DNA of 64,000 nt from an uncultured Flavobacteriaceae bacterium. GTDB lineage: Bacteria; Bacteroidota; Bacteroidia; Flavobacteriales; Flavobacteriaceae. The notes under the pieces are model-generated. The model did not search any database, was not told where the DNA came from, and was given only the letters and a program-made list of their open reading frames with translations. The stretch is taken from the NCBI GenBank assembly GCA_947489085.1, contig CANLCJ010000025.1, positions 1 through 64,000 on the forward strand, written 5' to 3'. How positions within the stretch are numbered: position 1 is the stretch's first letter; the number at the start of each line of letters is the position of its first letter. Positions 46,367 to 54,501 of this stretch are shown here, one piece after another. Position numbers and translations under genes: made by a program.

Positions 46367-48040
46367 ATGAATATGAAAAATGTAACAATATTCAGAGCAC
46401 TGTTAATCATGGTAGTATCTGTTACGACGTTTAGTTGTAAAAAATCTTCTAGTTCCAGAAACAGTTCTAGGGCAACAGGTTGGCAAATAAACAGTCGTGA
46501 AGGCGGTTTCCAATACAATACAAACTTTAACGAGCAAGAAACCTCTCCTGGTTTAGTTTTTATTGAAGGGGGTACTTTTACAAAAGGTCGCGTTCAAGAT
46601 GATGTTATGCACGATTGGAACAACACACCGTCGCAACAACATGTTCAATCTTTTTACATGGATGAAACCGAGGTAACTAATTTAATGTATGTTGAATATT
46701 TAGATTATATAAAGAAATTATACCCGCCAGAAGACGAACTTTACAAGAACATATATAATGGTATATTACCAGATACTTTGGTTTGGAGAAATCGTTTAGG
46801 TTTTAACGAAGTAATGACTCAAAATTACTTGAGACACCCTGCTTATGCTGAATATCCTGTTGTTGGTGTAAGTTGGATACAAGCTGTAGAATATTCTAAC
46901 TGGCGTACAGACCGTGTAAATGAGTTAAATTTAGACAGAGCTGGCTACAGAGATATTAATCTTGCTGAGCAAGACCCAGAAACAATATTTAATACAGATA
47001 GATATAGAGTAGATCCTAGCGCTTACGATAACGGTGAAGATAACAGAAGAAACCGAAACGTTAGAGTAGATGCAGATGGTAATGAAACAGGCGTTTATGC
47101 CTCTATGGAAACAGGAGTTATTGGCCCTAAGTACAGACTTCCAACAGAAACAGAATGGGAATATGCTGCTCTTGGTTTAAGTGAATTGAGAAGTTATAAC
47201 CTTTACAGAGGACGAAAAAAATACCCATGGGACGGACAATATACAAGATCTGGATCTCGCAAATATCGTGGAGACCAACTTGCCAACTTTAAACAAGGTA
47301 AAGGTGATTATGGCGGAATTGCTGGATGGAGTGATGATGGTGCAGATATTACCAATGCCGTAAGATCTTATGCGCCTAACGATTATGGACTATACGATAT
47401 GGCTGGTAATGTGGCAGAATGGGTTGCAGATGTTTACAGACCTATAATAGATGATGAGTTTAACGACTTTAACTACTACAGAGGTAACGTATACACAAAA
47501 AATAAAATTAACGACGATGGTACTGTAAAAGTTGTAACTTCTGCTGATGTTATTTACGATACACTATCTAACGGAAAGTTAATTGCAAGAAATTTACCTG
47601 GAGAAATTGTTAAGGTTGCTGTAGATGAAAATGAAACTTACTTAAGACCAAATTTCGATAGAGCGAATAACATTAACTTTAGAGATGGAGATAAGCGCTC
47701 TTCTAGAAATTTCGAAACTTTTGGAGATGAAGAGAATGAAGACGGTAACATACAAGACAAAGAAACACGTAAAATGTACAACTCGCCTAAGCACACCATT
47801 AGAAGAGATTCTTTAGGTAATATTATTAGAGAGATTGATAAATCTAACAATAGAACATCTTTAATTAATGATGAAGTTAGAGTATACAAAGGTGGTTCTT
47901 GGAAAGACAGAGAGTACTGGTTAGATCCAGCACAAAGACGTTACTTCCCGCAAGATATGGCGACAGATTATATTGGCTTTAGATGTGCGATGTCTCGATT
48001 AGGATCTAAATCTAAAATTAAAAACAAAACAAAAGGGTAA
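46367..48040 (+). CDS. gldJ: Gliding motility lipoprotein GldJ
   Basis: 557 residues. The lipoprotein signal ends with TTFSC (Cys at residue 24), then a Ser-rich linker. The body is a formylglycine-generating-enzyme/sulfatase-modifying type fold: FIEGGTFTKGRVQDD, YMDETEVTNLMYVEYLDYIK, YRLPTETEWEYAALGL, YDMAGNVAEWVADVY and the closing RVYKGGSWKDREYWLDPAQR. In GldJ and GldK this fold is structural. GldJ is needed for gliding and stabilises GldK in the T9SS. It is divergent from porU. ATG 46367 or ATG 46373 are both usable starts. Confidence 0.95.
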   Translation: MNMKNVTIFRALLIMVVSVTTFSCKKSSSSRNSSRATGWQINSREGGFQYNTNFNEQETSPGLVFIEGGTFTKGRVQDDVMHDWNNTPSQQHVQSFYMDETEVTNLMYVEYLDYIKKLYPPEDELYKNIYNGILPDTLVWRNRLGFNEVMTQNYLRHPAYAEYPVVGVSWIQAVEYSNWRTDRVNELNLDRAGYRDINLAEQDPETIFNTDRYRVDPSAYDNGEDNRRNRNVRVDADGNETGVYASMETGVIGPKYRLPTETEWEYAALGLSELRSYNLYRGRKKYPWDGQYTRSGSRKYRGDQLANFKQGKGDYGGIAGWSDDGADITNAVRSYAPNDYGLYDMAGNVAEWVADVYRPIIDDEFNDFNYYRGNVYTKNKINDDGTVKVVTSADVIYDTLSNGKLIARNLPGEIVKVAVDENETYLRPNFDRANNINFRDGDKRSSRNFETFGDEENEDGNIQDKETRKMYNSPKHTIRRDSLGNIIREIDKSNNRTSLINDEVRVYKGGSWKDREYWLDPAQRRYFPQDMATDYIGFRCAMSRLGSKSKIKNKTKG

Positions 48041-48063
48041 TTAAAACCCAAACGATATTACTT

Positions 48064-48094
48064 AAAAAGTCCTGATGCTAAATCAGGACTTTTT
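48064..48094 (+). terminator. Terminator of gldJ
   Basis: AAAAAGTCCTGAT and ATCAGGACTTTTT around a 5-base loop with a further T-run. murF starts only 14 bases beyond it, so murF needs either read-through or a promoter inside gldJ. Confidence 0.88.
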
Positions 48095-48108
48095 TTTATT
48101 TTTATTCT

Positions 48109-49389
48109 ATGAATACAGATGCATTACATCACCTATTTTTAGAGTGCAACTCTATTAGTACAGATACCAGAAAACTACAAGAAGGCGATTTATTTTTTGC
48201 TTTAAAGGGAGATAATTTTAATGGCAATACTTATGCCGCTAAAGCCTTAGAAAAAGGTGCAAAATATGCTGTTATAGACGATGCAGCTTATACAATACCA
48301 AACAAAACCATTCTTGTTGCAGACGTGCTTAAAAGCCTCCAAGAGCTTGCCAGCTACCACCGTAGGCATTTAAAAGTTCCTATTATAGCTTTAACTGGAA
48401 GCAATGGTAAAACAACCACCAAAGAACTTATAAACGCTGTACTTTCTAAACGATTTAAAACCACAGCCACAATAGGCAATTTAAATAACCATATTGGCGT
48501 GCCTTTAACCTTACTCCAAATGACAACAGCTACAGAAATAGGTATTGTTGAAATGGGAGCTAATCATCAAAATGAGATTTCTTTTTTGTGCCAGATTGCT
48601 GCCCCAGACTACGGTCTTATTACCAATTTTGGAAAAGCACACTTAGAAGGCTTTGGAGGTGTAGAAGGTGTAATTAAGGGCAAAAGTGAAATGTACACCT
48701 ACCTAGCAAGAGCCAATAAAACTATTTTTGTGAATGCAAATGATGCCATTCAAGTTGAAAAAACGCAATTAGCAAATACCTACCGTTTTGGCGACTCCAA
48801 AACACATACGGATGTAGGTATCGATTTTGTAGACGCGCAACCTTTTGTAAATTGTAAGTATAATGGTCTTACTATTAAGAGCAATTTGATAGGCGATTAT
48901 AATTATAACAATATAGCCGTGGCAATAGCTATAGGCGCTTATTTTAAAATTACAGCTCCAGTAATTAAAGACGCCATAGAAGATTACACTCCAACCAATA
49001 ACCGTTCGCAAATCTTACACAAAGGCGGGCACGATATTATCTTAGACGCCTATAATGCTAACCCTACAAGCATGACTGCTGCCCTCTATAATTTAGAGCG
49101 ACAAGATGGCTTTAAAGTTGCCATTTTAGGAGACATGTTCGAGTTGGGAGACGTTGCTGCTCATGAACACCAAAACATTGCCAATCTTGCTGCGCGCTTA
49201 AATATCGATAGGGTAATTTTAATTGGTAAAAACTTTAACGCCATACAACCTAAAGGATCGAAAATAATATGTATCGAAGCTATTGCTTCTCTAAAACAAA
49301 AATTGGAATCGCTGCATTTAAAAAACAGTACTATCTTAATTAAAGGTTCTAGAGGTATGGCTTTAGAACGTGTCCTAGACATCTTATAA
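48109..49389 (+). CDS. murF: UDP-N-acetylmuramoyl-tripeptide--D-alanyl-D-alanine ligase
   Basis: 426 residues. The N-terminal domain (SISTDTRKLQEGDLFFALKG) binds the UDP part. The ATP site is ALTGSNGKTTTKELINAV near residue 95. Other Mur motifs are VEMGANHQNEISFL and ILDAYNANPTSM, and the C-terminal domain contains KVAILGDMFELG. It adds D-Ala-D-Ala to the peptidoglycan precursor in the cytosol. It lies downstream of gldJ as in other flavobacteria, away from the main mur/dcw cluster. Confidence 0.96.
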   Translation: MNTDALHHLFLECNSISTDTRKLQEGDLFFALKGDNFNGNTYAAKALEKGAKYAVIDDAAYTIPNKTILVADVLKSLQELASYHRRHLKVPIIALTGSNGKTTTKELINAVLSKRFKTTATIGNLNNHIGVPLTLLQMTTATEIGIVEMGANHQNEISFLCQIAAPDYGLITNFGKAHLEGFGGVEGVIKGKSEMYTYLARANKTIFVNANDAIQVEKTQLANTYRFGDSKTHTDVGIDFVDAQPFVNCKYNGLTIKSNLIGDYNYNNIAVAIAIGAYFKITAPVIKDAIEDYTPTNNRSQILHKGGHDIILDAYNANPTSMTAALYNLERQDGFKVAILGDMFELGDVAAHEHQNIANLAARLNIDRVILIGKNFNAIQPKGSKIICIEAIASLKQKLESLHLKNSTILIKGSRGMALERVLDIL

Positions 49390-49459
49390 AGCTTAGCCAA
49401 AAAAGTTATATTAGACACTATACCGCTTTTAGCATCAGTATAGGTTTTGCTAAGCTATA
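49390..49459 (+). repeat. Widely spaced inverted repeat behind murF
   Basis: AGCTTAGC at 49390-49397 and GCTAAGCT at 49449-49456 can pair, with further complementary bases on both sides, around a loop of about 50 bases. The left arm starts at the last base of the murF stop region. It could stabilise the mRNA end; no U-run follows. Confidence 0.35.
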
Positions 49460-49534
49460 ATTAACTGTTTTCATTGTAGCTTGGGTTATGTATTTAGCCT
49501 ATGGCATACAGAACACTTTGCTACAAAATGCGTT

Positions 49535-50035
49535 CTATTTTACTTCATGTACTATAACCGTTCCTGTTTCTAATTTATTTACAGCTATGCCAAAGTTAGG
49601 ACGCGTGCTATAATTTTGCTTTTCTCCTGTGGTATACTTGTATGTTAAAATAAGTTCTCCTTCGGCGTTTCTTTCAAGTGTTTCAGGAACTAAAGTTGTA
49701 TTTAAGTCTGTGGTTGGTTTAATAATAGCTAAGATATACTGCTTAGAAAAATCGATTTGGGTAGGTCTTCCTCCAAGTGCAGAAATGTCTGCTCTTCCAA
49801 AAATAGTCTCGAAATTCTCCGCTGTTTCTATTTTAATTAACCCTACATGTTTTACTGAGTTTTTAACAAAGTAGTTTTCAATTCTAATAAAAGGTACAGC
49901 GCCTACTTTAAAGGCTTTTTCCTCTTTTACTTCTGTAGCATCTTGTTTCTGTTTGTCGCTTTCTTTTTTAGTATTCTGGCATCCTGTTAGTAACAAACTT
50001 ATTATTGTGGCTAGTGTTAAAAATGACTTCGTCAT
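49535..50035 (-). CDS. Lipoprotein of unknown function
   Basis: 166 residues. A signal peptide with lipobox SLLLTGC (Cys near residue 19) is followed by a Lys/Glu-rich linker and a domain of about 120 residues (PFIRIENYFVKN through FGIAVNKLETGTVIVHEVK) rich in beta-strand patterns. I do not recognise the family with certainty. It is convergent with murF. It has a TAGATTTG box about 80 bases upstream, with a palindrome right behind the box. Confidence 0.75.
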   Translation of the reverse strand: MTKSFLTLATIISLLLTGCQNTKKESDKQKQDATEVKEEKAFKVGAVPFIRIENYFVKNSVKHVGLIKIETAENFETIFGRADISALGGRPTQIDFSKQYILAIIKPTTDLNTTLVPETLERNAEGELILTYKYTTGEKQNYSTRPNFGIAVNKLETGTVIVHEVK

Positions 50036-50639
50036 GAGTTAATGATTTTGTAAGGTTGGTTTTTTAATTATAATTTCTATCCCTTCTATTTTACAGCGTA
50101 TGAATACGCTATGCAAATCTAAAATTTCAAGCCCCCTTTCGTTAGGTTTTTATTAATAGGTAAAGTTAGCAAACAAACCTTAACCAAAAACATCATAAAA
50201 TTTTTATTAAAGTATTAATTGTTCCTCTGTGCTATGCCTCTAGTGCTTTTCTATTTTGCTGCTACTTTTTAACCTGTTTTTACAATTCGTTAATAGGTTT
50301 ATTCTAGGAGCAATTTACTTACTAATTCTACTTTTATTTAAGAAAGTCTTATGAATTCTTATTGCGATTGCAGCAAAGTTTACAAGAATTAAACCCAGTT
50401 ATAGCGTTTTCTAGAACTTTTTGCCTCAAAATTTGTATAAACAACACTGTAAAGGGATCTCCTGAAGGAATGCTTCAATACACATGTTCTTCTAAAAATC
50501 AACAAGCTATTGTAGGTAAAGCAATAGCTTGGCACACTAAATACAGCTATTGTTTCCCTTAATTCCTTGAACTTAAAAGACCTTGAAAACTTTCTAAAAA
50601 GCCTCCAAGGTCATTCAAGCCGTTATTATTTTGTAGAGT
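50036..50639. other. 600-base intergenic region
   Basis: It holds the promoter and palindrome of the lipoprotein gene near 50.1 kb. At its right end there is an inverted repeat (GACCTTG 50579-50585, CAAGGTC 50606-50612) that may end transcription of the next lipoprotein gene. A 66-codon frame at 50362-50562 begins with TTG, matches nothing I know and has no gene-like context. Otherwise I see nothing. Confidence 0.4.
50095..50121 (-). promoter_or_regulatory. Promoter -7 box with an overlapping palindromic operator candidate
   Basis: On the minus strand TAGATTTG (50121-50114) is followed after three bases by AGCGTAT-TC-ATACGCT (50110-50095), a perfect 7-bp inverted repeat at the expected transcription start. 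A protein bound there would block initiation at the lipoprotein gene. Confidence 0.45.
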
Positions 50640-51464
50640 TTATGGCTCTAACGTAATGGTTCGGTTTACTTGGTTAAAAGGTCCTGAAATAACATTGCCA
50701 TTTGCATCTAGCAAATTTAAAGCTATACTTACTTCTCCCATTGGTAAACCTTCTATCACATGAGGCTTCCATTCGGTAATAATAAATTCTTTTCCATTTA
50801 TAATGGCTTGTACTTTGGAGCCTTCTTTATCAAGTTTTGTATTTAAAACAAAAAAGTCTAACATTATTTTTTTTGAATCCTCACCAGTGTATTTCCCCTT
50901 AGGACGGCTGTAAATTAACGTAGGCGCATCCATGCTAACTCCCAAAGAATCCTTTGGATTTTCTCCTACTTTTATTCTTTTTACCACAACAGAATTTTCA
51001 TTCTTAACAGATTCATGATAAGAACGGCTTAAAAAAGCTACCAAATGGTGAACCCCTTCTGGAATTTCTTTTTTGAAGGTAGGGCTGTAATGTGCTGAAT
51101 AGGGTTGATTGTCGAGGATAAAATGTATGTGTTGTCCTTTACCAGAATTGGCCAACGCTTCTGCATTTACACTCTGCGTTTGCGCCCCTAATTCGTAATT
51201 TTTTACATCGAAAGAAAAATCGATTTCCCCTTTAGGTAAAGATATTGTACTTTTTGGAGTATTTAAAACCAAGGCTGCAGTTTCATAAGCTGGAGAGCCT
51301 TCTAATTTTAGTAGTGTAATTTCAGAAGTTTTAGCTACGGATTTTACTTCCTCCTCAGCAACTTGTGCTGCGTTTTTAGCTTTAGATTCCTGTTTACAAC
51401 TAGTAACAAGCATGATAGCAGATGCTGCTAAAATGGTCATTACGTTTTTTGTCTGCGTTTTCAT
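50640..51464 (-). CDS. Lipoprotein of unknown function
   Basis: 274 residues. The lipobox is IMLVTSCK (Cys near residue 23), followed by an Ala/Glu/Lys linker. The body has repeated beta-sandwich-like strands: EIDFSFDVKNYELGAQT, HIHFILDNQPYSAHYSPTF, HHLVAFLSRSYHESVK, and a C-terminal half starting LMLDFF-like IMLDFFVLNTKLDKEG. Related flavobacterial proteins are annotated only loosely. It probably faces the periplasm or the cell surface. It lies just outside the left repeat of the tRNA-Val island. Confidence 0.78.
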   Translation of the reverse strand: MKTQTKNVMTILAASAIMLVTSCKQESKAKNAAQVAEEEVKSVAKTSEITLLKLEGSPAYETAALVLNTPKSTISLPKGEIDFSFDVKNYELGAQTQSVNAEALANSGKGQHIHFILDNQPYSAHYSPTFKKEIPEGVHHLVAFLSRSYHESVKNENSVVVKRIKVGENPKDSLGVSMDAPTLIYSRPKGKYTGEDSKKIMLDFFVLNTKLDKEGSKVQAIINGKEFIITEWKPHVIEGLPMGEVSIALNLLDANGNVISGPFNQVNRTITLEP

Positions 51465-51655
51465 ATCGAAAATTTTAAATATTGAATAGTTAGTTTATAA
51501 GGGTTATTGTTCGTCACTTTAGTAAAGGTACAAATCGGTCTTTACCTGACTAAACTTCATTGTTTATTATAAGCTATTCATTACAATATAAAACGGATAA
51601 GATAATAGTACAGGTCATACTGCTTAATTTTATTAGTTGTTAGGCGTAAAATGGG

Positions 51656-51756
51656 TCAAGTCCAAAATTTGTATGAAATAAAATTTTGATTTAGCGAAAA
51701 CGTCTAAAAATAAAAAATCCCAAAGCAAGTGCTTTAGGATTTTTCTGTGGACGCGA
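51656..51756. repeat. Left copy of the direct repeat (putative att site)
   Basis: About 100 bases nearly identical to 57144-57250, from TCAAGTCCAAAA to the shared ATTTTTCTGTGG(A/G)CGCGA. It keeps a mutated copy of the tRNA-Val terminator hairpin and about eight bases matching the tRNA 3' acceptor strand, then diverges exactly where the tRNA body would begin. Confidence 0.75.
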
Positions 51757-51785
51757 CAAGACAGATTGCTACTTTTTTTATAAAA

Positions 51786-51814
51786 AAGGTGGTAAACAAG
51801 AGATTTACCACCTT
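51786..51814 (-). terminator. Terminator of the T9SS-exported hydrolase gene
   Basis: AAGGTGGTAAA and TTTACCACCTT around a 7-base loop. On the minus strand a run of Ts follows, 32 bases after the stop codon. Confidence 0.88.
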
Positions 51815-51845
51815 AATATATTATTTAAAATATTGCTTTTTCTAT

Positions 51846-53693
51846 CTATTTAATTACAAGTTTTGAAGTAACGTTCCCACCATCACTATCTTTTGCTACA
51901 ATAAAATAAATGCCACTTTTAAATAGACCACCTTTTTTTAACTTGATAATATTTTCTTTTGTAGTTATTTGATGTATCACTTTTCCTAATGCATTTGTAA
52001 TTGTGATATTGGCACTTTCCATTCCTTCTAATTTAATATTGAACGTTTCTGAGTTAACAGGATTTGGGTAAACTTTAATGTCTTTGTTGTTTAACGCTGT
52101 CGCCGATACGTCTTCGTTTATTAGTTTGGCATTTACACTGTCTTTTGCAGAATTAGAATTAACAGTAATTCTGTATTTAGCCCACGTCCAACTAGGAAGT
52201 GACTCGGTTATCCTTACAGTAGATCTAGAATTATTACCCCCAAAAGTAGTGCGTCTAAAACTTGAATTGGTTAGTGTTTCAGAGCCAAATCTTTCAGAGT
52301 TAGAAGTAACTGTACCAGCATTAAAGAATTGTTTTTCTACCGAAACTCTAGTACCTGTAGGAGCGTTAATTACAGCATCTATTCTTACCTCCTGTGTTAT
52401 AGCAGGGGTATTTAAAGCTCTTAAAAAGTTTGACACTATTATTTCGTAAGTATTAGGACCAGCTTTTGTAAAAATAGCATTAATTAACGTGTTATTGTTA
52501 GTAGGTCTTCCAGATTTCCCCCCTGTATAGTACTCATTACCATTTGCTATTAGCTCACGCACAACTCCCATGCTAGGTTCGTACTGTTGCCCTGTATCCC
52601 AGTGATGTACTTGGTCTAAACCATTGTCGATTACCGTTTTTACCATTCCTATAAAGAATGCATTTTGTTTATCTGCCGTAGCAGGTACGGTAGTATTACC
52701 CGAGATTTGATCAACCAATCTATGTTCGTGCAACTGTAATTTGGCATTACTATCCCATTGCGGATGCTCTAGTATAGGTGCCCAATCTAAATTGTAAATA
52801 TTGTCTAGATCACTATTTGGTCTATTTACTATAGGATAATAGGATACAGCAAGAAAATCGTAAGGAACGTTATTGTTTGCGCAATAGGCTATAAAGTCTT
52901 CTTGCCAAGATGTATCATCATTAGCTGTTTGAGAAGTTGCAGATTGCCATAAAAAATGACTACCAACCTTTGCATTAGGTAATACTTGTCTAACAACGTT
53001 GATAGATTCCCTATAAAATCTAAAAAATTCATTTCGACTTCCAGTCCAATGCGCTTCTGTACCAATTTCGCGTCCTATACAATATTGAACATCATTAGGG
53101 TTAATGCCTTGTGAGTTAAGTTGATCTACAATGGCTTCCATAGCTTCTTCTAAATAGGCTACCCATCTTCTGAAACCTTTATCTCTAGGGGTATCGCCTA
53201 AGCCATCAAAAGGTGGCTCCCCATTACCATAAGTTCTTACGTTGAAAGTGTTACCAGGTAAAACGCCATTTTCATCTCTTTGAAAATCCCAAGAAGGTTG
53301 GTCTAATACAATCATACGCACTGCTCTACCATTACCACCTGAGTTTATCCACCCTCTCAATGTTGAAAAGTCTGTTACAAATTCTCTTCCATTCCATGTA
53401 TAAGAATCATATTGCTGCACAGGTACAGGGTTTGAGTTAGAGTCTCGAATACCTCCTAAAGTTCTTACTAAACTAATACCATCTCCATTAAAAAAGGGAG
53501 ATCGGTATCCAGGTGTTGTTCTGCCACCACTATATTGATGTGTTCTAATAAAAGTATTGTGGAAATCTCTCATTACACCTTTATTATTGCTAGAGTTAGT
53601 AAAGTTAGTCGATACTGTTACTTGTGCGTTATGGCTAAGTGATAGCGCAAATAGCATTAGTAAACACATTAAAGCTTTTTTTTGATTTTTCAT
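51846..53693 (-). CDS. Secreted putative glycoside hydrolase with T9SS sorting domain
   Basis: 615 residues. A signal peptide (MKNQKKALMCLLMLFALSLS...NAQ) is followed by a TIM-barrel-like region to about residue 390. Candidate acid and nucleophile glutamates are in YCIGREIGTEAHW (near residue 208) and KLQLHEHRLVD (near residue 315), an arrangement seen in clan-A glycosidases. A beta-sandwich-like part follows. The last 75 residues (KVYPNPVNSETFNIKLEG to TSKLVIK) are a type A T9SS sorting domain, so the protein should be exported by PorV/PorU-dependent secretion. The substrate is unknown; a marine polysaccharide is plausible. It is cargo of the tRNA-Val-flanked region and has no SusC/SusD genes nearby. 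Confidence 0.72.
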   Translation of the reverse strand: MKNQKKALMCLLMLFALSLSHNAQVTVSTNFTNSSNNKGVMRDFHNTFIRTHQYSGGRTTPGYRSPFFNGDGISLVRTLGGIRDSNSNPVPVQQYDSYTWNGREFVTDFSTLRGWINSGGNGRAVRMIVLDQPSWDFQRDENGVLPGNTFNVRTYGNGEPPFDGLGDTPRDKGFRRWVAYLEEAMEAIVDQLNSQGINPNDVQYCIGREIGTEAHWTGSRNEFFRFYRESINVVRQVLPNAKVGSHFLWQSATSQTANDDTSWQEDFIAYCANNNVPYDFLAVSYYPIVNRPNSDLDNIYNLDWAPILEHPQWDSNAKLQLHEHRLVDQISGNTTVPATADKQNAFFIGMVKTVIDNGLDQVHHWDTGQQYEPSMGVVRELIANGNEYYTGGKSGRPTNNNTLINAIFTKAGPNTYEIIVSNFLRALNTPAITQEVRIDAVINAPTGTRVSVEKQFFNAGTVTSNSERFGSETLTNSSFRRTTFGGNNSRSTVRITESLPSWTWAKYRITVNSNSAKDSVNAKLINEDVSATALNNKDIKVYPNPVNSETFNIKLEGMESANITITNALGKVIHQITTKENIIKLKKGGLFKSGIYFIVAKDSDGGNVTSKLVIK

Positions 53694-54058
53694 AGTTCTA
53701 ATTTAGTTTTTGTTAATTAATAAGTGCTTTGTTTTTTAAGGGAGCAATTTTAACCTTTATTAGATATGTTACATTTTAAAAAAATGATTTCTTTTATTGT
53801 ATTAACTATCATGGTTAATTGTTTGTTTTTTGCATTAAAAAATGCTACATATTTAAATATCTATTAGAATTTACTACCCTGTAAAGTCTTGTTTTATATT
53901 TTTCAGTCAACACCATATACGTAGTATTTATTCTACTGGTCTTTAAGAATTAAATATTTAACATTTGTAATTTCTTATATTTCAAGAAAAAAGTTGTCTT
54001 AATAAAAAAAAGACACGAATCTATTCAGTTTTAACGCGAACTTTGGAGGTTAAGTCTC
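53694..54058. other. Intergenic region upstream of the transposase relic
   Basis: About 365 very AT-rich bases. A 34-codon hydrophobic frame at 53766 (MLHFKKMISFIVLTIMVN) has no support and is likely chance. No inverted repeat that could be an IS end was recognised. Confidence 0.35.
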
Positions 54059-54413
54059 ATGCATAACCATTTCAAATCAGAACGAAATAAACAAGCCATT
54101 ATCTGTAAATACGCTCTTAATGAGCATTATTGGATAAAAAGCAGATTAAGTTACCAATGCAAGACATGTGGAAAACGTATCACTTTAAGAAGTGATGCGT
54201 TTTCTGTATTTTAATCTTTCTTTTCTTGTAGGGTATGAGATTGTATTTCTGTTAACAGCAACCAAAAAAAGGGGTCTTCATCAAAAGAAATTGGGGCTAA
54301 AGCACTATGAACCTGTATGAGCTATGGTTCACAAACTCCGAAAGGTTATGAGTAATCGAGATGCGCGTTATACTTTAGAGGAAATGATTGGAAATGGACA
54401 AAGGCTATTTTAG
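54059..54413 (+). pseudogene. Decayed IS1595-type transposase fragment
   Basis: Three pieces of one transposase can be read in different frames. The zinc-ribbon part is NEHYWIKSRLSYQCKTCGKR followed by ITLRS and a stop. After a shift comes FLLTATKKRGLHQKKLGLKH, then YEPV, a TGA where the family has Trp, then AMVHKLRKVMSNRDARYTLE and EEMI. A one-base insertion then hides a last piece readable as MDKGYF. These match the YW/CxxC ribbon and the WAMVHKLRxVMxxRDARYTL block of IS1595-like (ISNCY-like DDE) transposases. The catalytic domain beyond is missing. It is clearly dead and marks past transposition in this accessory stretch. Confidence 0.75.
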
Positions 54414-54501
54414 TTATAGATATTTTGCTTCAATAACTAAGTAGGTGAATTTCCAATATCATTTGACTCTTTAATGACTTTAATAGTCTCTTTATTTAAC
54501 T

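Noticed and set aside
50362-50562. 66-codon frame between two lipoprotein genes
   Set aside because: It starts with TTG, has no recognisable domain, promoter or conserved neighbour, and lies in a long empty stretch.
53766-53867. Short hydrophobic frame upstream of the transposase relic
   Set aside because: AT-rich DNA easily yields such frames, and there is no start signal or context to support it.
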